From: Planomonospora_B alba
GTDB taxonomy: Bacteria; Actinomycetota; Actinomycetes; Streptosporangiales; Streptosporangiaceae
Length of the DNA stretch: 64,000 nt
Assembly (NCBI RefSeq): GCF_039534085.1
Contig: NZ_BAAAUT010000019.1
Coordinates: 1-64,000, forward strand
Direction: 5' to 3'
Shown in pieces: positions 1 to 8,426 of the stretch (position 1 is the first letter of the stretch; every line of letters begins with the position of its first letter). The notes beneath the pieces are model-generated. The model did not search any database and was not told the DNA's origin. It was given only the letters and a program-made list of their open reading frames with translations. Both the position numbers and the translations under genes were made by a program.

Positions 1-349
1 CGTCCACCGCTCCCGGCCGGCCAGGCGGCCCGCCGCTCGCGGGGCGTTTCGTTCGCTTCGTTGTGTCTTCATTCTTTCAGAACCGCTTTTCCGTGTCAAT
101 TTGACCCGGTTTGCGATTCCTTCCGGAATTCCGACCGCTCCGTCTCCGGAGCAACCCCTCGAATTTACCCGCCCATCCGTTTCGTGTCGAACCGGAGAGG
201 AGCGATCGAGAGGTCCCGAGGTCTCCGGCGGTCTCCGCCGTCTCTCTCGGGCCCGGTGGACTTTATGTCCCCTCGCGCGCATCGTCAAATCAACGCCACC
301 TGCGGAAAACCCTTTGCCGGGCAGGTGTGACGGAGCGCACGCTGGAGCG
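1..349. other. Gene-free leader of the first operon
   Basis: No convincing coding region was seen here. The stretch from about 60 to 150 is less GC-rich than the rest of the window and contains a TTGACC hexamer near 108, so it may hold the promoter of the ABC transporter genes. No -10 element can be assigned with confidence. The open frame that runs through this region into the ABC gene has none of the family's sequence before position 350. Confidence 0.5.
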
Positions 350-1069
350 GTGACGATCCTTGAAGCCCGCGCACTGGCGAAGAGCTTCGGCGCCGTGACC
401 GCCGTCCGCGAGGTCGGTCTCACGGTCGGCCCCGGCGAGATCATCGGGCTGCTCGGCCCCAACGGGGCCGGCAAGTCCACGACCCTGCACATGCTCCTGG
501 GACTCATCACCCCGGACTCCGGGAGCATCCGCATGTTCGGCCTGGACCTGGACCGTCACCGGACCGAGGTCCTCAGCCGGATCAACTTCGCCGCCAGCTA
601 CGTGGACCTGCCCGGGGTCCTGCACGTCCGCGAGGTGCTGGACGTCTTCGCCCGCCTGTACGGCGTGCGCGCCCCCGGAGCCCGCGTCGAGGAGCTCATC
701 GAGCTGCTCGACCTCGGCCCCCTGCGCAGACGCAGGGTCATGGAGCTCTCCTCCGGCCAGCGCACCCGCGTCCAGCTCGCCAAGGCGCTCGTCAACGAGC
801 CCAGCCTGCTCGTCCTCGACGAGCCGACGGCCAACCTCGACCCGGACGCGGGCGACCGCATCCGGAGCCTCCTGGTCCGCGTCGCCCGGGAGAGCGGCCG
901 GTCGATGCTGATCACCTCGCACAACATGCAGGAGGTGGAACGCATGTGCGACCGTATCCACTTCATGTCCGCGGGACGGATCGTGGCGAGCGGCAGCGCC
1001 GCCGAGCTCGCCGACGTCTACGGCGCGCAGAACCTGGAGGAGGTCTTCCTCAAGGTGGCCCGCTCATGA
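350..1069 (+). CDS. ABC-2 type exporter, ATP-binding subunit
   Basis: This is the ATPase subunit of an ABC exporter, 239 aa. It has a Walker A motif (GPNGAGKST), a signature motif (LSSGQRTRVQLAKA), a Walker B motif followed by the D-loop (LLVLDEPTANLD) and a switch His (ITSHNM). The GTG at 350 was chosen because ABC homology (VTILEARALAKSFG) begins there and a GGAG lies just upstream; the frame stays open 249 bases further 5' without family sequence. A permease gene follows 52 bases downstream, so the two form one transporter. The substrate is unknown. The convergent TetR gene beyond the permease is a plausible regulator, by proximity only. Confidence 0.93.
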   Translation: MTILEARALAKSFGAVTAVREVGLTVGPGEIIGLLGPNGAGKSTTLHMLLGLITPDSGSIRMFGLDLDRHRTEVLSRINFAASYVDLPGVLHVREVLDVFARLYGVRAPGARVEELIELLDLGPLRRRRVMELSSGQRTRVQLAKALVNEPSLLVLDEPTANLDPDAGDRIRSLLVRVARESGRSMLITSHNMQEVERMCDRIHFMSAGRIVASGSAAELADVYGAQNLEEVFLKVARS

Positions 1070-1121
1070 CCGGGAGACGACCGGCGACGCCCCTGCCCGT
1101 CCACGGCCGGAAGGACCGCCG

Positions 1122-1982
1122 ATGACCGCGCACGACCGCCCCGAGGCCCGGGAGCGGCGGGCCACGGCCGTGATCCATCCGCCGCTCGGCCTCGCTGCAC
1201 GCGCGACCCGCGTCGGCGGCGTGGTCCGCAGGGACTTCGCCGCGCTGCGGCGCAGCCCGATCCGGATGTTCGAGATCGTGTTCTGGCCGACGGTCGAGTT
1301 GCTCGTCTGGGGCTTCGTGACGGTGTTCCTGGAGTCTCAGCGGGTGCCGTTCGTGGTCGCCTTCCTGATCGGCGCCGTCCTCCTCTGGCAGGTGCTGCAG
1401 AAGGCCAGCAACGAGATCTCCATCGCGTTCCTGGAGGACATCTGGAGCAGGAACCTGCTGAACGTCCAGGTGAGCCCCTTGTCCACCGTCGAGTACGTGG
1501 TGGGCCTGGTCGTGTTCTCCTTCGGCAAGGTGGTCTTCGCCATCGCCGTCATGGCGGGGCTCGCGCTGGCCTTCTACGGCTTCGGCGTCACCAGCCTCGG
1601 GGCCGGGCTGGTGCCGTTCATGGCGCTGCTGCTGGTGATGGGCTGGTCGCTGGGGCTGGTGGGCATCTCGGCGGTGCTGCGCTTCGGGGAGAACGCCCAG
1701 GTGATCGCCTGGTCGCTGGTCTTCGTCGTGCAGCCGCTGGCGGGGATCTTCTACCCGGTGGAGGTGCTTCCCGGACCGCTCCAGGCGGTCGCCTGGTTCC
1801 TGCCGGCGACGCACGTGTTCACCGGCATGCGGGCCGTCCTCGACGGCGGCGCCGTACCGTGGGAGAGCCTGGCCTGGGCGGCGGCGCTGGACGCCGTCTA
1901 CCTGGCGGCGACGCTGGGCCTGTTCGCGTGGACGCTGCGGTACGCCCGCGCGCACGGGAAGCTGTCCCGCTTCGGCGAGTAG
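1122..1982 (+). CDS. ABC-2 type exporter, permease subunit
   Basis: This 286-aa integral membrane protein has about six hydrophobic segments and matches the ABC-2 permease type. A short basic N-terminus is followed by the characteristic stretch around IRMFEIVFWPTVELLVWGF. Late in the protein comes the QPLAGIFYPVEVLPGPLQ region, typical of the family's fifth helix and loop. It should pair with the upstream ATPase at the cytoplasmic membrane to export an unidentified substrate such as a lipid, polysaccharide or drug. The start is the ATG at 1122, preceded by an AAGGACCG run. The convergent TetR gene begins its stop codon 20 bases downstream. Confidence 0.9.
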   Translation: MTAHDRPEARERRATAVIHPPLGLAARATRVGGVVRRDFAALRRSPIRMFEIVFWPTVELLVWGFVTVFLESQRVPFVVAFLIGAVLLWQVLQKASNEISIAFLEDIWSRNLLNVQVSPLSTVEYVVGLVVFSFGKVVFAIAVMAGLALAFYGFGVTSLGAGLVPFMALLLVMGWSLGLVGISAVLRFGENAQVIAWSLVFVVQPLAGIFYPVEVLPGPLQAVAWFLPATHVFTGMRAVLDGGAVPWESLAWAAALDAVYLAATLGLFAWTLRYARAHGKLSRFGE

Positions 1983-2001
1983 CGCCCGCGCACCCGGCGG
2001 G

Positions 2002-2586
2002 TCAGCGGGGCGGGGCGGCCGACATGGCCGCCATGATCACGCTGACCAGGCCCTCGACGACCTCGGTGCGGTCGACCTCGGGGTGCTCCAGCCACCAGTC
2101 ACCGGTGGCCTGGACCATGCCGACGAAGGCGTGCCCGAGCACCTGGGCGCGGACCGGGTCGAGGACGGCCGACTCCGCGGCGATCACCTTCCCGAGCTCC
2201 TCCCCCAGGCCGCGCACGACCGCGGTCATCTGCGAGTGGGTCCGGCTGTCCTCCGCCCCCGCCCGGTGGAACAGGAAGCGGTAGAGGTTCAGGTTGGCCG
2301 CGATCATGTCGAGGTAGGCGGTGACGGCCGCGCGGGCGCGCTCGCGCAGCCCGCTCCCGGGCCGGTCGAACTCGGGCCGCAGCAGCGCCACCACGCTGCG
2401 GACGTGCCGGTTGGCCAGCGCCTGGTAGAGCCCGCTCTTGTCGCCGAAGTGCCGGTAGAGGATGGGCTTGGTGATGCCGGCCTCGGCGGCGATCGACGCC
2501 ATGGACGCCTCCGGGCCCTCCCTCCGGATCACCCGGTCCGCGGCGTCCAGGAGGGCCCGCCGCCGGTCCGGATCCCGTCCGCTCAC
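2002..2586 (-). CDS. TetR-family transcriptional regulator
   Basis: A 194-aa TetR-type repressor. The N-terminal helix-turn-helix is clear (ASMASIAAEAGITKPILYRHFGDKSGLY, residues about 25-52), with a helical ligand-binding domain after it. The GTG at 2586 was chosen because GAGGGGAC lies just upstream and the protein begins just before the first TetR helix; the frame is open further 5' but without family sequence. It is convergent with the ABC exporter genes and may control them, although no operator was located. The effector is unknown. Confidence 0.92.
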   Translation of the reverse strand: MSGRDPDRRRALLDAADRVIRREGPEASMASIAAEAGITKPILYRHFGDKSGLYQALANRHVRSVVALLRPEFDRPGSGLRERARAAVTAYLDMIAANLNLYRFLFHRAGAEDSRTHSQMTAVVRGLGEELGKVIAAESAVLDPVRAQVLGHAFVGMVQATGDWWLEHPEVDRTEVVEGLVSVIMAAMSAAPPR

Positions 2587-2731
2587 GAATAGTCCCCTCT
2601 CGGACCTTCTCGGAAGAGAGATCAGGATAAACGGGCCGCCCGCCGCCGGACCCGCCGGTCCCCGCACCCGGTAAAGGTCTTCTGGCCCTCTCGGGGGGAT
2701 ATCTCCGTCCATCCGGGGCAGGGCGAGGCCC

Positions 2732-4288
2732 GTGGAAGTGCGCCTCGGGCGCTTGAGGACCGGTTCTGGGCAGGGGGCTCTTCGGATGGCGGGACGTCCG
2801 GCGGGGAGATCGGCGCAGGAGATCCGCAGGCTGGCCGCGCGGTCGGCGCTGCGGCTGCTGAGAGCGGTCAACGACAGGCGGGCGCGGAGGGCGCCGGCCC
2901 CGGACGCCGGGACGGTCCGCATCATCCTGCAGCACGCCTACGGCATGGGCGGGACCATCCGCACCGTGCTGAACCTCGCCGGTCACCTGGCCCGGGAGCG
3001 GGACGTGGAGATCATCAGCGTGGTACGGGCCGCGAAGGAGCCGTTCTTCCCGGTCCCGCCGGGCGTCCGGGTGTCGTTCCTGGACGACCGGACCGCGCCG
3101 GCCGGGCCGCTGGCCCGGCTGCTGTCGCGTTTCCCCAGCCTGCTGGTCCCCGAGCAGGAGCGTGTCCACCACGCCCTGACGCTCTGGACCGACCTGTGCC
3201 TGGTCCGCCGCCTGCGCTCGCTCCGCTCCGGCGTCGTCATCTCCACCCGGCCCGCGTTCAACCTGGTCACCGCGTTGTTCGCACCTCCGGAGGTGATCAC
3301 GATCGGCCAGGAGCACGTGACGTACGGCGTGCACGCCCCGGAGATCCTGCGCCTGGCCAGGCGGCGGTACGGCAGGCTCGACGCCTTCGTCACCCTCACC
3401 CGGGCCGATCTGAAGGAGTACGCCAGGCTGCTGAGGGCCGATCCGCCCCGGCGGCTGGTCCGCATCCCCAACGCCGTCCCCGACCTGGCCGGTGACGTCT
3501 CGCGGCTGGAGGAGAAGGTGGTGGCCGCGGCCGGCCGGCTGGTGCACGCCAAGGGCTTCGACCGGCTGGTCTCGGCCTGGAAGCACGTCGCGGCGCGGCA
3601 CCCCGACTGGGTCCTGCGCATCTACGGCGCGGGCACGCGGACGGCGGAGGAGAAGCTGCGCGCGCGGATCGAGGAGGCCGGCCTGTCCGGCAAGGTGCAG
3701 CTGATGGGGCGCGCGGCGGAGATCGGCGTGGAGTTCTCCAAGGCGTCGGTCTACGTCGTCAGCTCGCGCTACGAGGGCTTCGGCATGACGATCCTGGAGG
3801 CGATGAGCAAGGGCGTGCCGGTGGTGAGCTTCGACTGCCCCCACGGGCCCGGGGAGATCATCACCCACGAGGAGGACGGGCTGCTGGTGCGCTCCAAGAA
3901 GCCCGAGGCGCTGGCCGCGGCCGTGTGCCGGCTGATCGAGGACCGGGCGCTCCGCCTGCGGCTGGGCCGGAACGCGCTGCGCACGGCCGCCGGATACGAC
4001 CTCGGGTCGGTGGGCGCGCAGTGGGACGCCCTCCTGGACGACCTCGCCGCCGCGCGCGCGGCCCGGGAGGGGACCGGCGGCCCACGGGCGCGCGAGCCGC
4101 TCCACGGCCCGGGCGAGGGACGGGCCGTGGAGCACCCGACCGTGGAGCACGAGCACGCGGGGCACGGCGGTCATGCCGAGCACGCGGGGCATACCGGATG
4201 TGCCGAGCGCGGAGAGGACGCCGGGCACGGCCATGGACGCGGAAGGGCTCTCCCCCGTGACCCTGTGCCGCATCCCGCCCTTCGGTGA
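2732..4288 (+). CDS. GT4-family glycosyltransferase with His-rich C-terminal tail
   Basis: This is a retaining glycosyltransferase of the GT-B fold. The donor-binding half shows GRLVHAKGFDRLVSAW and the EX7E motif in SRYEGFGMTILEAM, both typical of GT4. The acceptor half begins at about residue 66 (ILQHAYGMGGTIR). Translation may start at the GTG at 2732, preceded by a GGGCGAGG run, or at the ATG at 2786. The last 60 or so residues after the catalytic fold are unusual: low complexity and rich in His, Gly and Ala, encoded by an internally repetitive stretch at about 4140-4240. Such a tail is not part of the family and could bind metal or simply be repeat expansion. A kinase gene starts 60 bases downstream. 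Confidence 0.88.
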   Translation: MEVRLGRLRTGSGQGALRMAGRPAGRSAQEIRRLAARSALRLLRAVNDRRARRAPAPDAGTVRIILQHAYGMGGTIRTVLNLAGHLARERDVEIISVVRAAKEPFFPVPPGVRVSFLDDRTAPAGPLARLLSRFPSLLVPEQERVHHALTLWTDLCLVRRLRSLRSGVVISTRPAFNLVTALFAPPEVITIGQEHVTYGVHAPEILRLARRRYGRLDAFVTLTRADLKEYARLLRADPPRRLVRIPNAVPDLAGDVSRLEEKVVAAAGRLVHAKGFDRLVSAWKHVAARHPDWVLRIYGAGTRTAEEKLRARIEEAGLSGKVQLMGRAAEIGVEFSKASVYVVSSRYEGFGMTILEAMSKGVPVVSFDCPHGPGEIITHEEDGLLVRSKKPEALAAAVCRLIEDRALRLRLGRNALRTAAGYDLGSVGAQWDALLDDLAAARAAREGTGGPRAREPLHGPGEGRAVEHPTVEHEHAGHGGHAEHAGHTGCAERGEDAGHGHGRGRALPRDPVPHPALR

Positions 4289-4348
4289 TTCAACCGGGAT
4301 GAAAGGTCGTCTTCCGGTAATCTTGCCGCTCTCTCCAGGAGGTGGCAG

Positions 4349-5521
4349 GTGGCCGAAGCGGGTGCCGTGGCGGTACCGGGCTACGAGGTGACCGGCGTGC
4401 TCGGCCAGGGCGGTTTCGGGATCGTCTACCGGGCCCGGCAGGTGGCCGTGGACCGGGAGGTCGCGCTCAAGGTGGACAACCGGGTGCTGCTCTCCGAGCG
4501 CGACCGGCGCCGTTTCGTGCGCGAGGTCACCTCGGCCGGCGCGCTGTCCGGCCATCCGCACGTCGCCCACGTCTACGACGCCGGTGTGCTGCCGGACGGC
4601 AGGCCGTACATGGTGCTGGAGCTGTGCCCCGGCGGGTCGCTGCTGGACCGGATGCGCGCCGAGGGGCGGCTGGCCCCGGCCGAGGTCGCCGGCATCGGCG
4701 TCCGGATCGCCGACGCGGTCGCGGCCGCGCACGCCGCGGGGGTGCTGCACCGCGACATCAAGCCCGCCAACATCCTGGTCAACCGCTACGGCAACGTGGT
4801 GCTGTCGGACTTCGGGTTGGCGACCATGCCATCGGCGGGCGGCGAGGTGTCGGTGACCCGCGAGTCGCTCACGCCCGCCTACGCCCCGCCGGAGGCGTTC
4901 GAGCTGGCCGAGCCCACCCCGGCCGGAGACGTCTACTCGCTGGCCGCCACGCTGTACGCGCTGCTGTCGGGCCGCCCGCCCCGCTTCCCGGAGAGCGGCG
5001 TGGCGAACCTCGCGGTGATCATGGCCCTGCACCGGCAGCCGATCCCGGAGATCCCGGGCGTGCCGGCGGAGCTGACCGAGGTGCTCCGGCAGGCGATGGC
5101 CTCCGATCCGGCCCGGCGCACCCCCTCGGCCGCGGCCCTGCGCGACGCCCTCACCGACCTGCGCCTGGAACGGCACGCCCCGCCCTCGCACCCCCTCCCC
5201 CACGCTCCGGCCGCCGTGCCCGGCGCGACAGGGGCCGCCCCGCCCGCCGCGCCGCCGGCCCCCGCCGGGCCCGCTCCGTACGCCGGGCCGGCCGGGCCGC
5301 TCCCGGCGGGCCCGCCCGCCGGGGGCCGGATGCGCGCGCACCTGACCTCGCCGGGGCTGAAGGCGTTCGCGGACACCCGTTCGCCCGCGCCGTCCGGCGG
5401 ACCGTCCGGCCGGGTGTTCGCCGCCGTGGCTCTGGCGTTCGCGATCCTGCTGCTGGCCGGGGCCGGGCTGATGTACCTGGAGAACCGCCCCTCCGGCGCG
5501 GGGACCGGGCAGTCCCCCTGA
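4349..5521 (+). CDS. Membrane-anchored Ser/Thr protein kinase
   Basis: A Hanks-type kinase of 390 aa. The glycine loop is GQGGFGIVY, the invariant Lys lies in VALKV, the catalytic loop is HRDIKPAN (His about 134, Asp about 136) and the DFG is at about 154. The kinase domain spans roughly residues 8-275. It is followed by a Pro/Ala/Gly-rich cytoplasmic linker, one transmembrane helix near residues 353-375 (FAAVALAFAILLLAGAGLMY) and a very short outer tail. No PASTA or other sensor domain is present, so the signal is unknown. The GTG start at 4349 has a strong AGGAGGT site 5 bases upstream. Confidence 0.95.
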   Translation: MAEAGAVAVPGYEVTGVLGQGGFGIVYRARQVAVDREVALKVDNRVLLSERDRRRFVREVTSAGALSGHPHVAHVYDAGVLPDGRPYMVLELCPGGSLLDRMRAEGRLAPAEVAGIGVRIADAVAAAHAAGVLHRDIKPANILVNRYGNVVLSDFGLATMPSAGGEVSVTRESLTPAYAPPEAFELAEPTPAGDVYSLAATLYALLSGRPPRFPESGVANLAVIMALHRQPIPEIPGVPAELTEVLRQAMASDPARRTPSAAALRDALTDLRLERHAPPSHPLPHAPAAVPGATGAAPPAAPPAPAGPAPYAGPAGPLPAGPPAGGRMRAHLTSPGLKAFADTRSPAPSGGPSGRVFAAVALAFAILLLAGAGLMYLENRPSGAGTGQSP

Positions 5522-5628
5522 CCTGCGGGGCGCGGCGCCCGCGGGACACGGCCGGGCGCCGCTTCCGCCGTACTGATCGGTAACGGCGCTGCGCCTGGCA
5601 TCGTGGTCATGAGAGGAGGTGCCGGACG

Positions 5629-7056
5629 ATGACCCAGGCACGAATCGGCGTGACCGGTCTCGCCGTGATGGGGGCGAACCTCGCCAGGAACCTTGCCAGG
5701 CACGGGCACGTGGTGGCCGTGCACAACAGGTCGCACTCCCGGACCAAGGCGCTGGTCGAGGAGCACGGCCACGAAGGGGTGTTCGTCGCGTGCGAGACGC
5801 CGGAGGAGCTCGTGGCGGCGCTGGAGCGGCCCCGGCGCGTCCTGGTCATGGTCAAGGCGGGCGCGCCGACCGACGCGGTGATCGATCAGTTCGCTCCCCT
5901 GCTGGAGCCGGGCGACATGCTCGTCGACGGCGGCAACGCGCACTTCCTCGACACCCGCCGCCGCGAGGCGGCGCTGCGCGAGCGCGGGATCCACTTCGTC
6001 GGGTGCGGGGTCTCCGGCGGCGAGGAGGGCGCGCTGCTCGGGCCGAGCATCATGCCGGGCGGCTCCGCGGAGTCCTACGCGGCGCTCGGGCCGATGCTGG
6101 AGGACATCGCCGCGAAGGTCGACGGGGTGCCGTGCTGCGCGCACATCGGGCCCGACGGGGCCGGGCACTTCGTGAAGATGGTGCACAACGGCATCGAGTA
6201 CGCCGACATGCAGCTCATCGCCGAGGCCTACGACCTGCTCCGCCAGGGACTCGGCATGTCCCCCGCCGACCTGGCCGATGTCTTCGCCGAGTGGAACCGG
6301 GGCGAGCTGTCGTCCTACCTGATCGAGATCACCGCCGAGGTGCTCCGGCAGGTCGACGCGGCGACCGGACGGCCGTTCGTGGACGTCGTGGCGGACCGGG
6401 CCGAGCAGAAGGGCACCGGCCGCTGGACCGTGCAGATCGCGCTGGACCTGGGCGTGCCGGTCAGCGGCATCGCCGAGGCGGTGTTCGCCCGGTCCGTCTC
6501 CGGTCACGCGGACCTGCGCGAGGCGGCGCGCGGCCTGCCCGGCCCGGCGGCCACCGGCGGCACGGTGGGCGGGGACTTCGCCGAGGACGTACGGCGGGCG
6601 CTGTACGCCTCGAAGATCGTCGCCTACGCGCAGGGCTTCGACCAGATCCGGGCGGGGAGCGCCGAGTACGCCTGGAACGTGGACCCGGGAGCGCTGGCCA
6701 CGATCTGGCGGGGCGGCTGCATCATCCGGGCCGTCTTCCTCGACCGCATCCGCGAGGCGTACGCGGCGGCGGAGCAGCCGGCGACCCTGCTGGTCGCGCC
6801 GTACTTCGCCGACGCGCTGGCGCTGGCGCAGCGGTCGTGGCGGCGGGTGGTGGCCACCGCGGCCGAGCTGGGCATCCCGGTGCCGGGGTTCTCCAGCGCG
6901 CTGGCGTACTACGACGCGCTGCGGGCCGAGCGGCTCCCGGCCGCCCTGATCCAGGGCCAGCGGGACTTCTTCGGCGCCCACACCTACCGCCGGGTGGACC
7001 GCCGGGGCGTCTTCCACACGCTCTGGTCCGGCGACCGCACCGAGGTCGAGGGCTGA
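5629..7056 (+). CDS. gnd: 6-phosphogluconate dehydrogenase, NADP-dependent, decarboxylating
   Basis: Oxidative decarboxylation of 6-phosphogluconate to ribulose 5-phosphate with NADPH formation, in the pentose phosphate pathway. The N-terminal Rossmann motif is GLAVMGANLARN. The substrate and catalytic region GHFVKMVHNGIEYADMQLI (about residues 180-198) and the C-terminal YRRVDRRGVFHTLW match the family. At 475 aa it is the usual full-length dimeric type. The ATG at 5629 is preceded by AGAGGAGGT. An 11-bp hairpin ends the transcription unit at 7081-7107. Confidence 0.97.
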   Translation: MTQARIGVTGLAVMGANLARNLARHGHVVAVHNRSHSRTKALVEEHGHEGVFVACETPEELVAALERPRRVLVMVKAGAPTDAVIDQFAPLLEPGDMLVDGGNAHFLDTRRREAALRERGIHFVGCGVSGGEEGALLGPSIMPGGSAESYAALGPMLEDIAAKVDGVPCCAHIGPDGAGHFVKMVHNGIEYADMQLIAEAYDLLRQGLGMSPADLADVFAEWNRGELSSYLIEITAEVLRQVDAATGRPFVDVVADRAEQKGTGRWTVQIALDLGVPVSGIAEAVFARSVSGHADLREAARGLPGPAATGGTVGGDFAEDVRRALYASKIVAYAQGFDQIRAGSAEYAWNVDPGALATIWRGGCIIRAVFLDRIREAYAAAEQPATLLVAPYFADALALAQRSWRRVVATAAELGIPVPGFSSALAYYDALRAERLPAALIQGQRDFFGAHTYRRVDRRGVFHTLWSGDRTEVEG

Positions 7057-7080
7057 CCCTCCCGGTCCCGGCGTGATCCT

Positions 7081-7107
7081 CCGGTCCCGGCGCGCCGCCG
7101 GGACCGG
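7081..7107 (+). terminator. Hairpin after gnd
   Basis: Two perfect 11-base arms (CCGGTCCCGGC and its complement) enclose the 5-base loop GCGCC, beginning 25 bases after the gnd stop codon. No T-run follows, which is usual for terminators in very GC-rich actinomycetes. Confidence 0.6.
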
Positions 7108-7221
7108 GCCCTCCGCCGCCCAGCCCCCGGGGGGTCGGCACCGGGGCGGCCGCGCGTCCCGGTGCCGATCCCCCCGGGGCGGCCGTGCGCCCCGGTGCCC
7201 GCCGTTCGGCAGGATGGCAGG

Positions 7222-7848
7222 GTGCGTGTACGACCCATCTCCCTGTCAGCTCTGGTCGAGGAGCTCGCCGACCGGATCGCCGAGGCGCCCCGGGACTCCT
7301 GGGTGCGGGTCGCGGTCGACGGCGCGCCCGCCGCGCGGCCCGGCGACCTCGCCGACGCGCTGGCCGGTCCGCTCCGGCTGCGCGGCCGCGAGGTCATGCG
7401 CGTGTCCGCGTGGGACTTCCTGCGCCCGGCCTCGCTCCGCTTCGAGCACGGCAAGACCGACCCGGACGCCTTCTACGAGGACTGGCTGGACGCCGGCGGC
7501 CTGACCCGCGAGGTGCTGGCGCCGCTGGATCCGGGCGGATCCGGCAGGGTCCTGCCCTCGCTGTGGAACACCGTGACCGACCGGGCGACCCGCGCGCCGT
7601 ACGTCACGCTCCCGCCGGGGGCGGTGCTGCTGGTGGACGGGGCGCTGCTGCTGGGCCGGTGGCTGCCGTTCGACCTGACCGTGCACCTGCGGCTCTCCCC
7701 AGGCGCGCTGGCCCGCCGTACGGAGCCGGAGATGGGCTGGACGCTGCCCGCCTACGAGCGCTACGAGCTCGAGGCCGAACCTGCCGAGACCGCCGACGTC
7801 GTCGTCCGGATGAACGACCCGCGGCACCCGGCGGTCGTGGTCGGCTAG
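7222..7848 (+). CDS. Uridine kinase-like protein with degenerate P-loop
   Basis: This 208-aa protein has the layout of actinobacterial uridine-kinase-like proteins. The N-terminal strand VRVAVDGA should lead into a GxxGxGKT P-loop. Here the sequence reads PAARPGDLADAL, so the phosphate-binding Lys and Gly pattern is missing. The substrate part (FLRPASLRFEHGKTDPDAFYEDWLD), the strand VLLVDGALLL and the C-terminal RMNDPRHP are recognisable. The fold is probably kept while canonical ATP binding is doubtful. The GTG at 7222 was chosen because homology starts there. I infer a non-catalytic or altered nucleoside-binding role. Confidence 0.75.
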   Translation: MRVRPISLSALVEELADRIAEAPRDSWVRVAVDGAPAARPGDLADALAGPLRLRGREVMRVSAWDFLRPASLRFEHGKTDPDAFYEDWLDAGGLTREVLAPLDPGGSGRVLPSLWNTVTDRATRAPYVTLPPGAVLLVDGALLLGRWLPFDLTVHLRLSPGALARRTEPEMGWTLPAYERYELEAEPAETADVVVRMNDPRHPAVVVG

Positions 7849-7939
7849 CGACGGGCGGGTCCGGAGTCCTCCGAGCGGAACGGAGCAGCGGAGCGGCCCG
7901 GCGTGGGGCGGCGGCCTGCGGCTGCGACCCGCACCGCCG

Positions 7940-8287
7940 TCAGACGGCGTGTCCCAGCACCAGGGCGGCGATCACCGGGCCCATGTACAGCAGCGGGAAG
8001 ACGACGGTCGAGTACGAGCGCGCCCGCAGCACGGTGACGACGGCTCCCGTGAAGTACAGCACCAGGCCGATCCCGGCCAGGACGCCGACGACCGGCACGA
8101 ACAGGCCGGCGAGCAGGCCCGCGGACCCCGCGGCCTTGGCCGCGCCGAGCCAGGTCCACCACGAGCGGGGAACGCCGTAGTCCGTCAGCGGCTTCACCAC
8201 CCACTCGGCGCGGCGCAGGAGCGAGAAGGCGGAGAAGCCCACCCAGAGGGCGGTCAGGACGGTGACGACGGTGGCGGTGGTGGACAT
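7940..8287 (-). CDS. DoxX-like small membrane protein
   Basis: A 115-aa protein with four hydrophobic segments and the DoxX-family pattern near its N-terminus (the region VVKPLTDYGVPRSWWTWLGAAKAAG). Its biochemical role is not established; DoxX relatives are linked to redox and stress responses. The ATG at 8287 has an AAGGAGTG site at ideal spacing. A 27-bp inverted repeat lies just upstream of this ribosome-binding site (8301-8327) and may regulate it. Confidence 0.85.
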   Translation of the reverse strand: MSTTATVVTVLTALWVGFSAFSLLRRAEWVVKPLTDYGVPRSWWTWLGAAKAAGSAGLLAGLFVPVVGVLAGIGLVLYFTGAVVTVLRARSYSTVVFPLLYMGPVIAALVLGHAV

Positions 8288-8300
8288 GGGGACACTCCTT

Positions 8301-8327
8301 GATCGGTGCTTTCCTGCGGCACCGATC
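8301..8327 (-). promoter_or_regulatory. Inverted repeat in the doxX 5' region
   Basis: Perfect 9-base arms GATCGGTGC and GCACCGATC are separated by 9 bases. The element ends 14 bases upstream of the doxX start and abuts the AAGGAG ribosome-binding site. It could be an operator or a leader hairpin that affects ribosome access. No regulator gene is adjacent. Confidence 0.5.
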
Positions 8328-8426
8328 CTGCGGGCCCCGGTTGATAGTTCCGCGATGCGCTCGCGATGCACGGCGTCCCCGCCGGCCCTCGGCCCGGCGG
8401 CGACCGCTCCGCGCGGAGCCCGGCCG

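Noticed and set aside
1066..1125. Small gene starting at the ATGA overlap at 1066
   Set aside because: It would encode only 19 residues and is not in frame with the permease; the ATG at 1122 is the permease start.
2099..5641. Long minus-strand open frame of more than 1100 codons opposite the glycosyltransferase and kinase genes
   Set aside because: It is a GC-rich shadow with Arg/Pro/Gly-dominated sequence. The plus strand holds clear families in the same place; only the TetR gene at 2002-2586 is real on that strand.
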